This document shows, piece after piece, positions 1 to 8,432 of a stretch of DNA of 59,263 nucleotides. The stretch's first letter is position 1, and every line of letters starts with the position of its first letter. A program made the translations under genes and the position numbers. The notes below the pieces were generated by a model. That model made no database searches. It saw nothing but the letters and a program-made list of their open reading frames with translations, and was not told the DNA's origin. The stretch is from the NCBI GenBank assembly GCA_021784895.1, contig JAJYHG010000029.1, positions 1 through 59,263 on the forward strand, written 5' to 3'. This DNA comes from Actinomycetes bacterium (GTDB lineage: Bacteria > Actinomycetota > Thermoleophilia > Solirubrobacterales > Solirubrobacteraceae).

Positions 1-2
1 AC

Positions 3-725
3 AGCGCCCTGCGGGAGCTCGCCGGCGAGGCGCTGGCCGGACTCGTGCGCACCGAGGTGGCCGACGACTGGTCCGTCCGCTGGCGCGACTTCCACCGGCC
101 GCTCGTGCTCGGCGAGCGGCTGTGCGTGCGCCCGCCCTGGGAGCCGCCGCGCGGCACCGCGCTCGAGGTCGTGATCGACCCGGGTCAGGCTTTCGGCACC
201 GGCGCGCACGCGACCACACGCCTGTGCCTCGAGCTGCTGCTCGAGCTCGCAGCGGCTGCGCAGTCACCGCCACAGCCCGGGGCCGCTGGCCCGCTGGCCA
301 GCGGCCCCGCCACAGCCCCGCACACCGTCGATGTCGGCGCTGGCTCGGGCGTGCTCGCGATCACCGCCGCCAAGCTCGGCCTCGGCCCGGTGCTGGCGCT
401 CGACAACGACCAGCTCGCCGTCGAGGCAACGGCCGCAAACGCCGCGGTCAACGGTGTCGCCCAGCTCGTCGGCGCCCGACGCTTTGACCTGCTCGAGCAG
501 ACGGTGCCGCCAGCTGACCTGCTCCTCGCCAACCTGCTCGGCCCGCTGTTGTTCGCTCTCGCCGAGGGGCTCGCGGAGCGGCCGCGTCACGGCGCGATCA
601 TCGCCTCTGGGCTGCTCGACAGCGAGGCAGACGCGGTCAGCCGTCGGCTTGCCCGCTGTGGCTACCGCGAGACTGACCGGCGCTCGCTGGAGGGCTGGAG
701 CGCGCTGCTGCTGCGCGGCGACTGA
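3..725 (+). CDS. prmA: Ribosomal protein L11 methyltransferase PrmA, 5' truncated by window edge
   Basis: SAM-dependent methyltransferase that methylates ribosomal protein L11. The reading frame is open back to the first bases of the window, so only the C-terminal part, about 240 residues, is visible; family members are usually near 300. Seen: the PrmA linker region (DFHRPL, then PPWEPP), the hallmark FGTGAHATTRLCLE segment, and SAM motif I as DVGAGSGVLAI. The NLLGPLL segment near the C terminus corresponds to the family's catalytic NI/NL-x-P region. A proline/alanine-rich stretch before motif I (roughly bases 255-330) looks like a species-specific insertion. The stop touches the ATG of the next gene. 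In many bacteria prmA lies between dnaJ and phoH/ybeY/era; that order survives here except for the inserted ndh. Confidence 0.9.
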   Translation, partial: SALRELAGEALAGLVRTEVADDWSVRWRDFHRPLVLGERLCVRPPWEPPRGTALEVVIDPGQAFGTGAHATTRLCLELLLELAAAAQSPPQPGAAGPLASGPATAPHTVDVGAGSGVLAITAAKLGLGPVLALDNDQLAVEATAANAAVNGVAQLVGARRFDLLEQTVPPADLLLANLLGPLLFALAEGLAERPRHGAIIASGLLDSEADAVSRRLARCGYRETDRRSLEGWSALLLRGD

Positions 726-2144
726 ATGGGCGCTTGCCGGTGGCGCCCGCACGCCTGTAAGGTGCCCGGCATCAGCCAGCACATCGTCATCGCCGGCGGC
801 GGCTTCGGGGGCTACTACACGGCCCGCTCGCTCGAGCGGCTGGCGCCCGCCGGGGCCAGGATCACGCTGATCAATGACGTCAACTTCCTGCTCTACGCGC
901 CGCTGTTGCCGGGCGCGGCGGCGGGCACGCTCGACCCGCGCCACATCGTCGTGCCGCTGCGCGAGCACCTGCGGCGCACGGCGCTGCGGGTCGGCTACGT
1001 GATCGGCGGCGAGCACGAGCGCGGCCTGCTGCGCGTGCAGATGATCTCCGGGCAGCTGAAGGAGTACCGCTACGACCACCTGGTGGTGGCGCTCGGGTCG
1101 GTCTCGCGCGTGCTGCCGGTCCCGGGCCTGGCCGAGCATGCGATCGGCCTGAAGACGATCGCCGACGCCACCGCCCTGCGCAACCGGATCGTGCGCCACC
1201 TCGAGCTCGCCGAGGGCCTCGATGACAAGCGCGCGCGGGCGGAGTACCTGACCTTCGTGTTCATCGGCGGAGGCTACGCTGGGCTCGAGGGGATCGCCGA
1301 GCTGCAGGGCTTCGCGCACGACGCCGTCAAGCGCTACCCGCGCTGCCGTGAGACCGGGACGCGCTTTGTGCTGGTCGACGCCGCGGCGCGGGTGATGGGC
1401 GAGATCCAGCCGCAGCTGGCCGACTGGGCGGTGGAGCTGCTCGCCGGACGCGGCATTGATTTCCGCTTGCAGACCACTGTCAGCGAGGTGCATGGCGATG
1501 CCGTGGTGCTCTCGAGCGGTGAGCTGATCCCCGCGCGGACCGTGGTCTGGACCGCGGGCGTGCGGGCCAGCCCGGTCGCCGAGCAGCTGGGCCTGCCGCT
1601 GACCGACGGCCGCATCACCTGCGATGAGTACCTGCGCGTGGTGGGCCACGACAACGTCTGGGCGCTCGGCGATATCGCCGCGGTTCCCGACCCGGCGCGC
1701 CCCGGCCGGCCGTGCCCGCCGACCGCCCAGCACGCGATCCGCCAGGGCAAGCTGCTGGCCCGCAACCTGGTCCGTGTGATCCGCGGCGAGCAGCCCCATC
1801 CGTTCACCTTCAAGACGCTGGGCGCGTTTGCCGACCTCGGGCGCCACCGGGCCGTCGCCAATGTGACCGGCGTCCGCGTCAAGGGCTTCACCGCCTGGGT
1901 GATTGGCCGCTGCTACCACCTCGCCTGGCTGCCCGGCCTGGACCGCAAGTCGCGGCTGATCGCCGACTGGGCGGTGGAGCTCCTGTTTCCCCGTGACCTG
2001 GCCGAGCTCGGCGTGCTCGCAAGCCCGCCGCGGCTGGCGCCGGGCACCGTACAACCGATGGATAGCGGCAGACCCCAAGATTCTGGCCAAGTGGCCGGTG
2101 CGCCGCCCGTGGCGGACGGTGATCCTTCAGGCCATGGAGGTTGA
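726..2144 (+). CDS. ndh: Type II NADH dehydrogenase (NDH-2), FAD-dependent
   Basis: Single-subunit, non-proton-pumping NADH:quinone oxidoreductase at the inner face of the membrane. Seen: an N-terminal FAD-binding Rossmann motif IVIAGGGFGGYY, the NFLLYAPLLPGAAAG segment typical of NDH-2, a second dinucleotide-binding motif FVFIGGGYAGLEG near residue 180, and the FAD-contacting WALGDIAAVPDP near residue 315, followed by a hydrophobic C-terminal region. The ATG at 726 abuts the prmA stop, but the first 15 residues (Cys/Arg/His-rich) are unlike the family. A TAAGGT hexamer at 758-763 with an in-frame ATC at 771 suggests the real N terminus could begin at ISQHIVIAGGG (see findings). A GTG at 762 is another option. 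Product confidence is high; the start is uncertain. Confidence 0.88.
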   Translation: MGACRWRPHACKVPGISQHIVIAGGGFGGYYTARSLERLAPAGARITLINDVNFLLYAPLLPGAAAGTLDPRHIVVPLREHLRRTALRVGYVIGGEHERGLLRVQMISGQLKEYRYDHLVVALGSVSRVLPVPGLAEHAIGLKTIADATALRNRIVRHLELAEGLDDKRARAEYLTFVFIGGGYAGLEGIAELQGFAHDAVKRYPRCRETGTRFVLVDAAARVMGEIQPQLADWAVELLAGRGIDFRLQTTVSEVHGDAVVLSSGELIPARTVVWTAGVRASPVAEQLGLPLTDGRITCDEYLRVVGHDNVWALGDIAAVPDPARPGRPCPPTAQHAIRQGKLLARNLVRVIRGEQPHPFTFKTLGAFADLGRHRAVANVTGVRVKGFTAWVIGRCYHLAWLPGLDRKSRLIADWAVELLFPRDLAELGVLASPPRLAPGTVQPMDSGRPQDSGQVAGAPPVADGDPSGHGG

Positions 2145-2473
2145 ACCCGCTCGCGACAGGCCTCTTCCCCGGTGGCCAACCTCTGGACCGCGTCGCTCCT
2201 CGGCCAAAGCCTCGCTCCGGCGTCACGCAAGAGCTCTCTCTCCTCTCCCAGCGTGCCGAGGCGAGGATCAGCCCAGCGGTGCACCATCACCAGAGGTTCG
2301 GGGGACCGCCGGCCGCCTGCGATGACTCCTCTCGTGTGGGCTGGGCCCGCCCCGGCGGGCCCAGCCCACACGCGTTTACGCGGCGCCAAGGCGCGCTGAC
2401 GTCGCCCTCACGTCGTATCCTCTGTGGTGTTTGAAGTGTTCTCGAGCAAGCTGCAGGCATAGGTAGACGGCCG
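2145..2473 (+). other. Intergenic stretch between ndh and phoH
   Basis: I see no convincing gene in these 329 bases. They hold one very strong GC hairpin at 2334-2371 and a possible -10 (TATCCT, 2416-2421) upstream of phoH. Short reading frames here lack recognisable motifs or ribosome-binding sites. Confidence 0.6.
2334..2371. terminator. Perfect 18-bp inverted repeat, GC-rich terminator-like hairpin
   Basis: Bases 2334-2351 and 2354-2371 are perfect reverse complements with a 2-base gap; arm 1 begins GTGTGGGCTGGG. No T-tract follows on either strand. It lies about 190 bases after the ndh stop and 100 before phoH, consistent with an insulating intrinsic-type terminator as seen elsewhere in this window. 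Confidence 0.6.
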
Positions 2474-3445
2474 TTGCGCACCCAGATCGAGCTGGAGAAC
2501 GTCGCTGCGGCCGAGCTCGCGGGCACCGGCGACGTCATGCTCAGGGCGCTCGCAGAGCAGGCTGGCTGTGACGTCTTCCTGCGCGGCAACCTGCTGACGC
2601 TGGCGGGCGAGGCCGAAGCCGTGGCCGTCGCGGCCGCCATGGTGAGGGAGCTGAGTGAGCTGGTCGCGCAGGGGCATGAGCTCGCTCCCGGCACGGTTGA
2701 GTCGGTCGCGCGGGCGCTCGATGAGAACGAGCGCCCCGGGGCGATCCTGGAGGACGTCATCTGGCGTCACCGCAACACCAGGGTTGCGCCCAAGACGGTG
2801 CACCAGAAGCGCTACGTCGACTCGATCCGCGACAACACCATCACCTTCGGCATCGGCCCGGCCGGGACCGGCAAGACCTTCCTGGCGGTGGCGCTCGCCG
2901 CCGCGGCGCTGCATCGCCGCGAGGTCAGCCGCATCATCCTGACCCGGCCGGCGGTGGAGGCGGGCGAGCGGCTCGGCTTCCTGCCCGGCGACCTGATGGC
3001 GAAGGTCGATCCGTACCTGCGGCCACTGTTCGACGCGCTGCACGACATGCTCGAGGCCGAGAAGTTCACCCAGCACATGGAGCGGGGCGTGATCGAGGTG
3101 GCGCCGCTGGCCTTCATGCGCGGCCGGACCCTCAACGACAGCTTCATCATCCTCGACGAGGCACAGAACACCACGCCCGAGCAGATGAAGATGTTCCTCA
3201 CCCGTCTGGGCTTCAACTCCAAGGTGGTGGTCACCGGGGACATCACCCAGGTCGACCTCCCGCGTGAGCAGACCTCCGGCCTCACTGCCGTGGTCGAGAT
3301 CCTCGAAGGTGTCGAGGACATAGGCTTCATCCACTTCGGCGAGGAGGACGTGGTGCGACACAAGCTGGTGCGCCGCATCGTCGCCGCCTACAACGAGCAC
3401 GCTCAGCGCATGGCGCCGGAGCTGCGCTCCGCGAAGCGTGCCTGA
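2474..3445 (+). CDS. phoH: PhoH-family ATPase (PhoL/YbeZ-like)
   Basis: Predicted nucleotide-binding protein associated with rRNA/ribosome metabolism; it is found beside ybeY in a great many bacteria. Seen: N-terminal region (1-95) of the PhoL type, Walker A GPAGTGKT at 128-135, [17 protein letters not shown] at about 157-172, and Walker B ILDEAQNT at about 226-233. Length 323 is normal. The start is a TTG: an in-frame TGA at 2432-2434 limits upstream extension and TTG 2474 is the first start codon after it. The stop overlaps the ybeY ATG by one base (TGATG), so the genes are translationally coupled. The biochemical role of PhoH proteins is only partly defined; association with YbeY is the best clue. 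Confidence 0.93.
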   Translation: MRTQIELENVAAAELAGTGDVMLRALAEQAGCDVFLRGNLLTLAGEAEAVAVAAAMVRELSELVAQGHELAPGTVESVARALDENERPGAILEDVIWRHRNTRVAPKTVHQKRYVDSIRDNTITFGIGPAGTGKTFLAVALAAAALHRREVSRIILTRPAVEAGERLGFLPGDLMAKVDPYLRPLFDALHDMLEAEKFTQHMERGVIEVAPLAFMRGRTLNDSFIILDEAQNTTPEQMKMFLTRLGFNSKVVVTGDITQVDLPREQTSGLTAVVEILEGVEDIGFIHFGEEDVVRHKLVRRIVAAYNEHAQRMAPELRSAKRA

Positions 3446-3852
3446 TGGCCTCGAGCGGCCTTGACATCGAGGTCCTCGGGATCGACCTGCTGGTGCCCGA
3501 CGCCCCGACCGCGCTGGAGGTCCGCGAGCTCTGCGCGCTGGCGCTCGCATCGGCCGGGATCGCAGAGGGTCACATGGCGGTGGAGTTCGTCGACGCGGCG
3601 CGCATCCGGGAGCTCAACCGCGCCCACCGGGCGATCGACGAGCCGACAGACGTGCTGTCCTTCGGCGTCGACGAGGATGGCGACAGCGCCGGGCCGCGTG
3701 AGCTCGGCGACATCATCATCTGCCCGCAGCACACCACTGACCTGCGCGAGGCCGTGGTCCACGGCACCCTGCACCTCACCGGCATGGACCATGAGGCCGA
3801 TGACGGGGAGATGCTTGTGCTGCAGTCCGAGCTGATGCGCTGGGTGCGATGA
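3445..3852 (+). CDS. ybeY: Endoribonuclease YbeY (16S rRNA 3'-end maturation)
   Basis: Metal-dependent single-strand endoribonuclease acting in 16S rRNA 3' maturation and ribosome quality control. Seen: the family signature HGTLHLTGMDH with the three metal ligands H106, H110 and H116, preceded by PTDVLSFG near residue 67 and LGDIIIC near 88. The 135-residue length is typical. It overlaps phoH by one base and era by four (ATGA), giving the conserved phoH-ybeY-era order; all three products act on ribosome assembly. Confidence 0.95.
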   Translation: MASSGLDIEVLGIDLLVPDAPTALEVRELCALALASAGIAEGHMAVEFVDAARIRELNRAHRAIDEPTDVLSFGVDEDGDSAGPRELGDIIICPQHTTDLREAVVHGTLHLTGMDHEADDGEMLVLQSELMRWVR

Positions 3853-4769
3853 GCGGCCTCCGGCAGCGGGCGGCCGCGGGCGCTGGCCTGGCGGGGCGCT
3901 CGGGCTTCATCGCCCTGGCCGGCCGGCCCAACGCCGGCAAGTCCACGCTCACCAACGCACTCGCCGGCAGCAAGGTGGCGATCGTCTCCGACCGGCCGCA
4001 GACGACCCGCCGCGCGATCCGGGCGGTGGTCGGCGGTGAGGGCTGGCAGCTCGTGGTGGTCGACCTGCCCGGGGTGCAGCGCCCGCGTGACGCGCTGACC
4101 GAGCGCATGCAGCAGCGGGTCGAGTCTGAGCTCTCGCAAGCCGACGGCTGCCTGATGGTGGTCAACGGCGAGCAGGGCGTCGGCCCTGGCGACCGCTTCA
4201 TCGCCGGGCTGCTGGCGCGGGCGCGGGCGCCGGTTGTGGTCGCCGTCAACAAGGTCGACCGGATCGACCGGGCGCGGACCGCGGCCGTGCTGAGCGCCGT
4301 GGGCGAGCTCAGCATCGCCGAGGCGGTCTTTCCCGTCTCGGCGCGGCGGGGCACCGGGGTGCAGGCACTGCTCGACCACCTGGTGTCGTTGCTGCCGCCG
4401 GGGGTGTTCTACTTCGACCCCAGTCAGCGCTCGGACCAGCCCGAGTCGGTGCTGATCGGCGAGCTGGTGCGCGAACAGATCCTGATCCGGACGCGCGACG
4501 AGGTCCCGCACGCGGTCGAGGTGGAGGTCGAAGCCGTGCAGGAGCACGATGGCCGCTTCCGCGTCGACGCCGTGATCCTGGTCGAGACCGAGTCGCAGAA
4601 AGGGATCCTGATCGGTTCCGGGGGACGTATGATCAAGGCGATTGGCATGGGCGCGAGGCGGGCGATAGAACGTGAGCTCGAGGGACAGGTGCACCTAGCG
4701 CTCCAGGTTCGGGTACGGCGCCACTGGCGGGCCGACGAGCGGGTGCTGGACCGGCTCGGGATTGAGTAG
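3849..4769 (+). CDS. era: GTPase Era (30S assembly)
   Basis: GTP-binding protein that binds the 3' end of 16S rRNA and checks late 30S maturation. Seen: G1 GRPNAGKS at 25-32, the G2 Thr within RPQTTRRAI, G3 as DLPGV (family DTPG; the Thr is replaced by Leu), G4 NKVD near residue 136, and a C-terminal KH domain with GSGGRMIKAIG near 257. The 306-residue length is normal. The Thr-to-Leu change at G3 is unusual but the rest is canonical. The ATGA overlap with ybeY indicates coupling. Confidence 0.94.
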   Translation: MSGLRQRAAAGAGLAGRSGFIALAGRPNAGKSTLTNALAGSKVAIVSDRPQTTRRAIRAVVGGEGWQLVVVDLPGVQRPRDALTERMQQRVESELSQADGCLMVVNGEQGVGPGDRFIAGLLARARAPVVVAVNKVDRIDRARTAAVLSAVGELSIAEAVFPVSARRGTGVQALLDHLVSLLPPGVFYFDPSQRSDQPESVLIGELVREQILIRTRDEVPHAVEVEVEAVQEHDGRFRVDAVILVETESQKGILIGSGGRMIKAIGMGARRAIERELEGQVHLALQVRVRRHWRADERVLDRLGIE

Positions 4770-4772
4770 GCG

Positions 4773-6347
4773 TTGACGGTCACCGAGGAGCAGGAGCCGG
4801 TGCGCCAGCAGACGGTGCTGGACGCCGAGTTCGGCCGCGCCGAGGTCGGCATCTATCTCAGTACCGCAGGCGTGCTCGATCTGGCCGCAGCGCTCGAGCA
4901 GCGGGCCAGCGCGGCCGACCTCGTCTCGCGCGTGCGGCGCGCGCGCCTGCTGCGCTCCGACGCGCTCAGCCGCCGTGGCGAGCTCGAGCAGGCGTTGCGG
5001 CTGCAGGTCGGCGTTCTGACCGAAGCCGAGCTCGACGGCGACCGCCTGATCGCCGCGCGCGCACACTTCCTGCTGGCGTGGACCTACGACCGCCTGGCCG
5101 AGGCCGGCAAGACGCTGCTGGCCGCCGAGGGCGCGGTCAAGCTGCTCGCGCCCGGAGACCCGCCGCACTGGCCCGCCGAGCACATGCTGGCGCTGGCTGT
5201 GTGCACCTCCAACTGGCGCCACGGGAGCGTCGACTACACGACCTTCGACGAGGCGCTGCGCCTGGCACGCGAGTCCGGTGAGGCGGTGCTGCTGCTGGCG
5301 GCGATGAACAGCTATGCCTTCACCACCATGACCCGCGGCGACCACGGTCGCGGGGGCGTCGAGCTCGTGAAGGAGATGCGCCGCCTGGTCGAACGGGAGC
5401 TCGGCGACCGCTGCCCCTCGGCCTGGCTTGACACGATCGCCGTCGGCCTGCTGCAGGCCGGCGAGTTCAGTGAGGCGGCGGCGGTCAGCGCGGCGGCCGT
5501 TCAGGCCGCCCCCAGGGACATGGTCGAGCCGTCGGCGGTCGCGCTTTGCATGCTCACACAGGCAAAGATCGAGCGCGCGCGGGGCAGGCTCGCGGGCGCC
5601 TACGAGCGCGCCCTGGCCGCGGCCGCGCTGGCGCGCGAGGCGGGCTCGAGCGAGGCGATCGGCCTGACCCTCGAGGAGCTCTCCGAGCTGGCGGCGCTCG
5701 AGGGCAACTACCACCGCGCCTACGAGTACCTGCGCGAGCGCAACCGCCTGCTGGACCGCCACCAGCGCGAGGCCAGCGACCGCCACGCGGCCACCCTGCA
5801 GGCCATCTACGCGGTCGAGGTCGAGCGCCAGCGGCGCCTGGCGCTCGAGGCGCTGGCCGACACCGACCCGCTGACCGGGCTCTACAACCGCCGCTACATG
5901 AACCGTAGGCTGGCCGAGCTTGCGAGTGGGGCGCTGGTCCTGGCGCTCGCCGACCTGGACCACTTCAAGCAGGTCAACGACCGCTTCGGGCACGAGACCG
6001 GCGACCGCGTGCTGACCGAGCTCGCGGCCATCCTCCGTGACCGGGTGCAGGAGGTGGCTGGCGCCGACGCGTTTGTCGCCCGCATCGGCGGCGAGGAGTT
6101 CCTGGCGGTGCTGCCAGACCAGGACCCCGCGCGTGGGGCTGCGTGCTGTGAGGCTCTGCGCCGTGATGTGGAGAGCCGCGACTGGGAGGCGATCGGCCGT
6201 GAGATCGGGCTGACGGTCAGCATCGGCATGGCGGTCCAGCCCGCTGGGCCGGGTGATCCCTCGGCGCTGCTCGGGCGCGCGGATGCGGCCCTGTATGAGG
6301 CCAAGCGGGCGGGCCGCAACCGTGTCGCGATGGAAGATCTCGCCTGA
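4773..6347 (+). CDS. Diguanylate cyclase with N-terminal TPR-like region
   Basis: Predicted synthesis of cyclic di-GMP from two GTP. Residues about 1-350 are alpha-helical and Ala/Glu/Leu-rich with TPR-like periodicity (for example AAAALAREAGSSEAIGLTLE). They show no signal peptide or membrane segment, so the protein should be cytoplasmic. A GGDEF domain occupies about 365-520: DPLTGLYNRRYMN, the metal-binding LADLDHFKQVND and the active-site GGEEF near residue 438. The Arg of the RxxD inhibitory I-site, expected just before the GGEEF, is missing, so product inhibition may be absent. It starts three bases after era with TTG 4773; GTG 4800, preceded by a purine-rich stretch, is an alternative. 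Input signal unknown. Confidence 0.88.
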   Translation: MTVTEEQEPVRQQTVLDAEFGRAEVGIYLSTAGVLDLAAALEQRASAADLVSRVRRARLLRSDALSRRGELEQALRLQVGVLTEAELDGDRLIAARAHFLLAWTYDRLAEAGKTLLAAEGAVKLLAPGDPPHWPAEHMLALAVCTSNWRHGSVDYTTFDEALRLARESGEAVLLLAAMNSYAFTTMTRGDHGRGGVELVKEMRRLVERELGDRCPSAWLDTIAVGLLQAGEFSEAAAVSAAAVQAAPRDMVEPSAVALCMLTQAKIERARGRLAGAYERALAAAALAREAGSSEAIGLTLEELSELAALEGNYHRAYEYLRERNRLLDRHQREASDRHAATLQAIYAVEVERQRRLALEALADTDPLTGLYNRRYMNRRLAELASGALVLALADLDHFKQVNDRFGHETGDRVLTELAAILRDRVQEVAGADAFVARIGGEEFLAVLPDQDPARGAACCEALRRDVESRDWEAIGREIGLTVSIGMAVQPAGPGDPSALLGRADAALYEAKRAGRNRVAMEDLA

Positions 6348-6351
6348 CCCA

Positions 6352-6357
6352 TAGACT
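6352..6357 (+). promoter_or_regulatory. -10 hexamer TAGACT of hisIE-trp operon
   Basis: TAGACT lies 9 bases before the hisIE GTG, predicting a transcription start at or within a few bases of the start codon. It matches the TAnnnT pattern seen before many first genes in this window. Confidence 0.5.
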
Positions 6358-6366
6358 CTTTGAGCG

Positions 6367-7014
6367 GTGCAAGCGCAGGAGGTCAATTTCAGCCCGGACG
6401 GCCTGGTGCCGTGCATAGTCCAGGACTGGTCAAGCGGCGAGGTGCTCACGCTCGCATACATGAACGCGGATGCGCTTGCGCTCACCCAGCAGACCGGCGA
6501 GATGCACTTCTTCAGCCGCTCGCGGCAGGAGCTCTGGCACAAGGGCGCCAGCTCGGGCAACGTGCAGCGGCTGCGGGCATTGCGCTACGACTGCGACGCC
6601 GACGCGCTGCTCGCGCTGGTGACACCTGCGGGCCCGGCCTGCCATACCGGCGAGCACACCTGCTTCTATCGCGGCGAGCCGTGGCCCGCCGCGCCCGCCG
6701 CGCCCGCCGCGCCCGCCCAGGCGCGTTCGCAGGCGCCGTTTGAGGTGCTGCCCGCACTCGAGCGCACGATCGCGGCGCGGCGTGAGGCGGACCCTCAGGT
6801 CTCCTACACGGCGGCGCTCTTGGCCGAGCCTGGGCGGATCGGGGAGAAGGTGCAGGAGGAGGCCGAGGAGGTGGCGCGGGCGGCCCGCGAGGAGAGCGAC
6901 GAGCGCGTCTCAAACGAGGCCGCTGATGTGCTCTACCACCTGTCGGTGCTGCTCGCGAGCCGCTCGCTCAGCCTCGCTGACGCTGCCCGGGTGCTCGATG
7001 AACGCCGCCGCTGA
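6367..7014 (+). CDS. hisIE: Bifunctional phosphoribosyl-AMP cyclohydrolase / phosphoribosyl-ATP pyrophosphohydrolase HisIE
   Basis: Catalyses steps 2 and 3 of histidine biosynthesis. The HisI domain (about 1-105) carries the metal cluster D75-C76-D77-D79 and the zinc cysteines C92 and C99 in ACHTGEHTC. An Ala/Pro linker encoded by three exact 9-base repeats (6691-6717) joins the HisE domain (about 125-215) with EKVQEEAEEVARAA and NEAADVLYHL. The start GTG 6367 sits 9 bases after a -10 hexamer. The 3' end overlaps trpE by 17 bases, so a histidine gene heads the tryptophan operon; both pathways draw on PRPP. Confidence 0.93.
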   Translation: MQAQEVNFSPDGLVPCIVQDWSSGEVLTLAYMNADALALTQQTGEMHFFSRSRQELWHKGASSGNVQRLRALRYDCDADALLALVTPAGPACHTGEHTCFYRGEPWPAAPAAPAAPAQARSQAPFEVLPALERTIAARREADPQVSYTAALLAEPGRIGEKVQEEAEEVARAAREESDERVSNEAADVLYHLSVLLASRSLSLADAARVLDERRR

Positions 7015-8428
7015 GCCGGCCAGCCCAGCAGCTCACGCGCCGGCGACGCCGGTCACCGACAGCTGGGTCGAGGACACCGAGACGCCGGTGTCGGCCTTCC
7101 TGAAGCTGCGCGCCTCGGCGCCCGGCCAGCCGGCCTTCCTGCTCGAGTCCGCAGAGCAGGGCCGTGCCGGGCGCTACAGCTTCATCGGCTACCAGCCCCG
7201 GCAGGTGCTGCGCTGGTCACTCGGTGACCCTGGCGACCCCTACGCGCTCGTCCAGCGCGAGCTCGACCGGGTGGCGACGAGCCAGCCGCCGGGCGTCGAG
7301 CTGCCGTTCGGCGGCGGGGCGGTGGGCATGTTCGCCTACGACCTCGTCCGCACCGTGGAGCCGCTCGGCGAGCCGGGCCCCGACGAGCTGGGCCTGCCGG
7401 ACCTGGCGCTCATGTTCACCGACACGCTGCTGGCCTTCGACCACCTCAAGCACACGGTGACCGTGGTTGCGCACCCGGCCGACGATGCCGGCACCGCGCG
7501 GGCCAAGGTCACGGCGATCCGTGAGATCCTCGGCGGCCCGCTGCCAGCTGTCGCCCGTGGACCGGCGCCCGCGCACCGTTCCGCGCCGCGGTTTCGCGCC
7601 AACATGACGCGCGAGCGCTTCGAGGCGAACGTCGCGCGGATAGTCGACTACATCTACGCCGGCGACGCCTTCCAGGTCGTGCCCTCGCAGCGCTGGTCGG
7701 CGCCCACGCCCGTCAGCGGCTTCTCCATCTACCGTGGCCTGCGGGCGGTAAACCCGTCCCCGTACATGTACTACCTCGACTTTGGCGACTTTGAGCTGGC
7801 GGGCGCGAGCCCCGAGCCGCTGCTCACCGTGAGCGGGCGGCGGGTCAGCACCACCCCGATCGCGGGCACCCGCCCGCGCGGCGCCACCGCCGAGCAGGAC
7901 GCCCAGCACGCCCGTGAGCTGCTGGCCGACCCCAAGGAGCGGGCCGAGCACGTGATGCTCGTCGACCTCGGGCGCAACGACATTGGCCGGGTCTGTGAGT
8001 ACGGCAGCGTCCGCGTCGACGACTTCATGGTGGTCGAGAATTACAGCCACGTGATGCACATCGTCTCCAACGTCAGCGGCACGCTGCGGCCGGATGTGCG
8101 CGCGCTCGACGCGCTGCGGGCGGTGCTGCCGGCGGGAACGCTGTCTGGTGCGCCGAAGGTGCGCGCGATGGAGATCATCGACGAGCTGGAGCCGGTCAAG
8201 CGCTGCGGCTACGGCGGCGCGATCGGCTGGGCCAGCTACGGCGGCGACCTGGACACCTGCATCCACATCCGCACCGCCGTGATCAAGGACGGCAACGTTC
8301 ACATCCAGGCGGGCGGCGGGACGGTCGCGGACGCCCAGCCGGCCAACGAGTACGAGGAGTCCGTCAACAAGTCAAAGGCCGTGCTGCAGGCGATCGAGAC
8401 CGCCGTGTCGCAGCCGGGCTGGGAGTGA
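6998..8428 (+). CDS. trpE: Anthranilate synthase component I TrpE
   Basis: Converts chorismate and ammonia (from TrpG) to anthranilate. ATG 6998 is chosen because it gives a 476-residue protein of normal size; the frame stays open upstream only as a shadow of hisE. Seen: the tryptophan feedback-site motif LLES at 48-51, AGTRPRG and DLGRNDIGRV of the chorismate-binding domain, PAGTLSGAPKVRAMEII and the C-terminal IQAGGGTVADAQP. The first 20 residues are Ala/Pro-rich and probably disordered. It is separated from trpG by four bases. Confidence 0.95.
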   Translation: MNAAAEPASPAAHAPATPVTDSWVEDTETPVSAFLKLRASAPGQPAFLLESAEQGRAGRYSFIGYQPRQVLRWSLGDPGDPYALVQRELDRVATSQPPGVELPFGGGAVGMFAYDLVRTVEPLGEPGPDELGLPDLALMFTDTLLAFDHLKHTVTVVAHPADDAGTARAKVTAIREILGGPLPAVARGPAPAHRSAPRFRANMTRERFEANVARIVDYIYAGDAFQVVPSQRWSAPTPVSGFSIYRGLRAVNPSPYMYYLDFGDFELAGASPEPLLTVSGRRVSTTPIAGTRPRGATAEQDAQHARELLADPKERAEHVMLVDLGRNDIGRVCEYGSVRVDDFMVVENYSHVMHIVSNVSGTLRPDVRALDALRAVLPAGTLSGAPKVRAMEIIDELEPVKRCGYGGAIGWASYGGDLDTCIHIRTAVIKDGNVHIQAGGGTVADAQPANEYEESVNKSKAVLQAIETAVSQPGWE

Positions 8429-8432
8429 CGCG

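Noticed and set aside
264-2090. 608-codon open frame on the minus strand across prmA and ndh
   Set aside because: Antisense shadow typical of GC-rich genes; no motifs, Arg/Gln/His-rich composition, and two well-supported genes occupy the plus strand.
2334-2371. Riboswitch upstream of phoH
   Set aside because: The structure is a simple perfect GC hairpin without multi-helix architecture or a known aptamer signature; a terminator explains it.
4695-6560. 621-codon minus-strand open frame opposite the diguanylate cyclase
   Set aside because: Antisense to GGDEF and hisIE, no recognisable motif.
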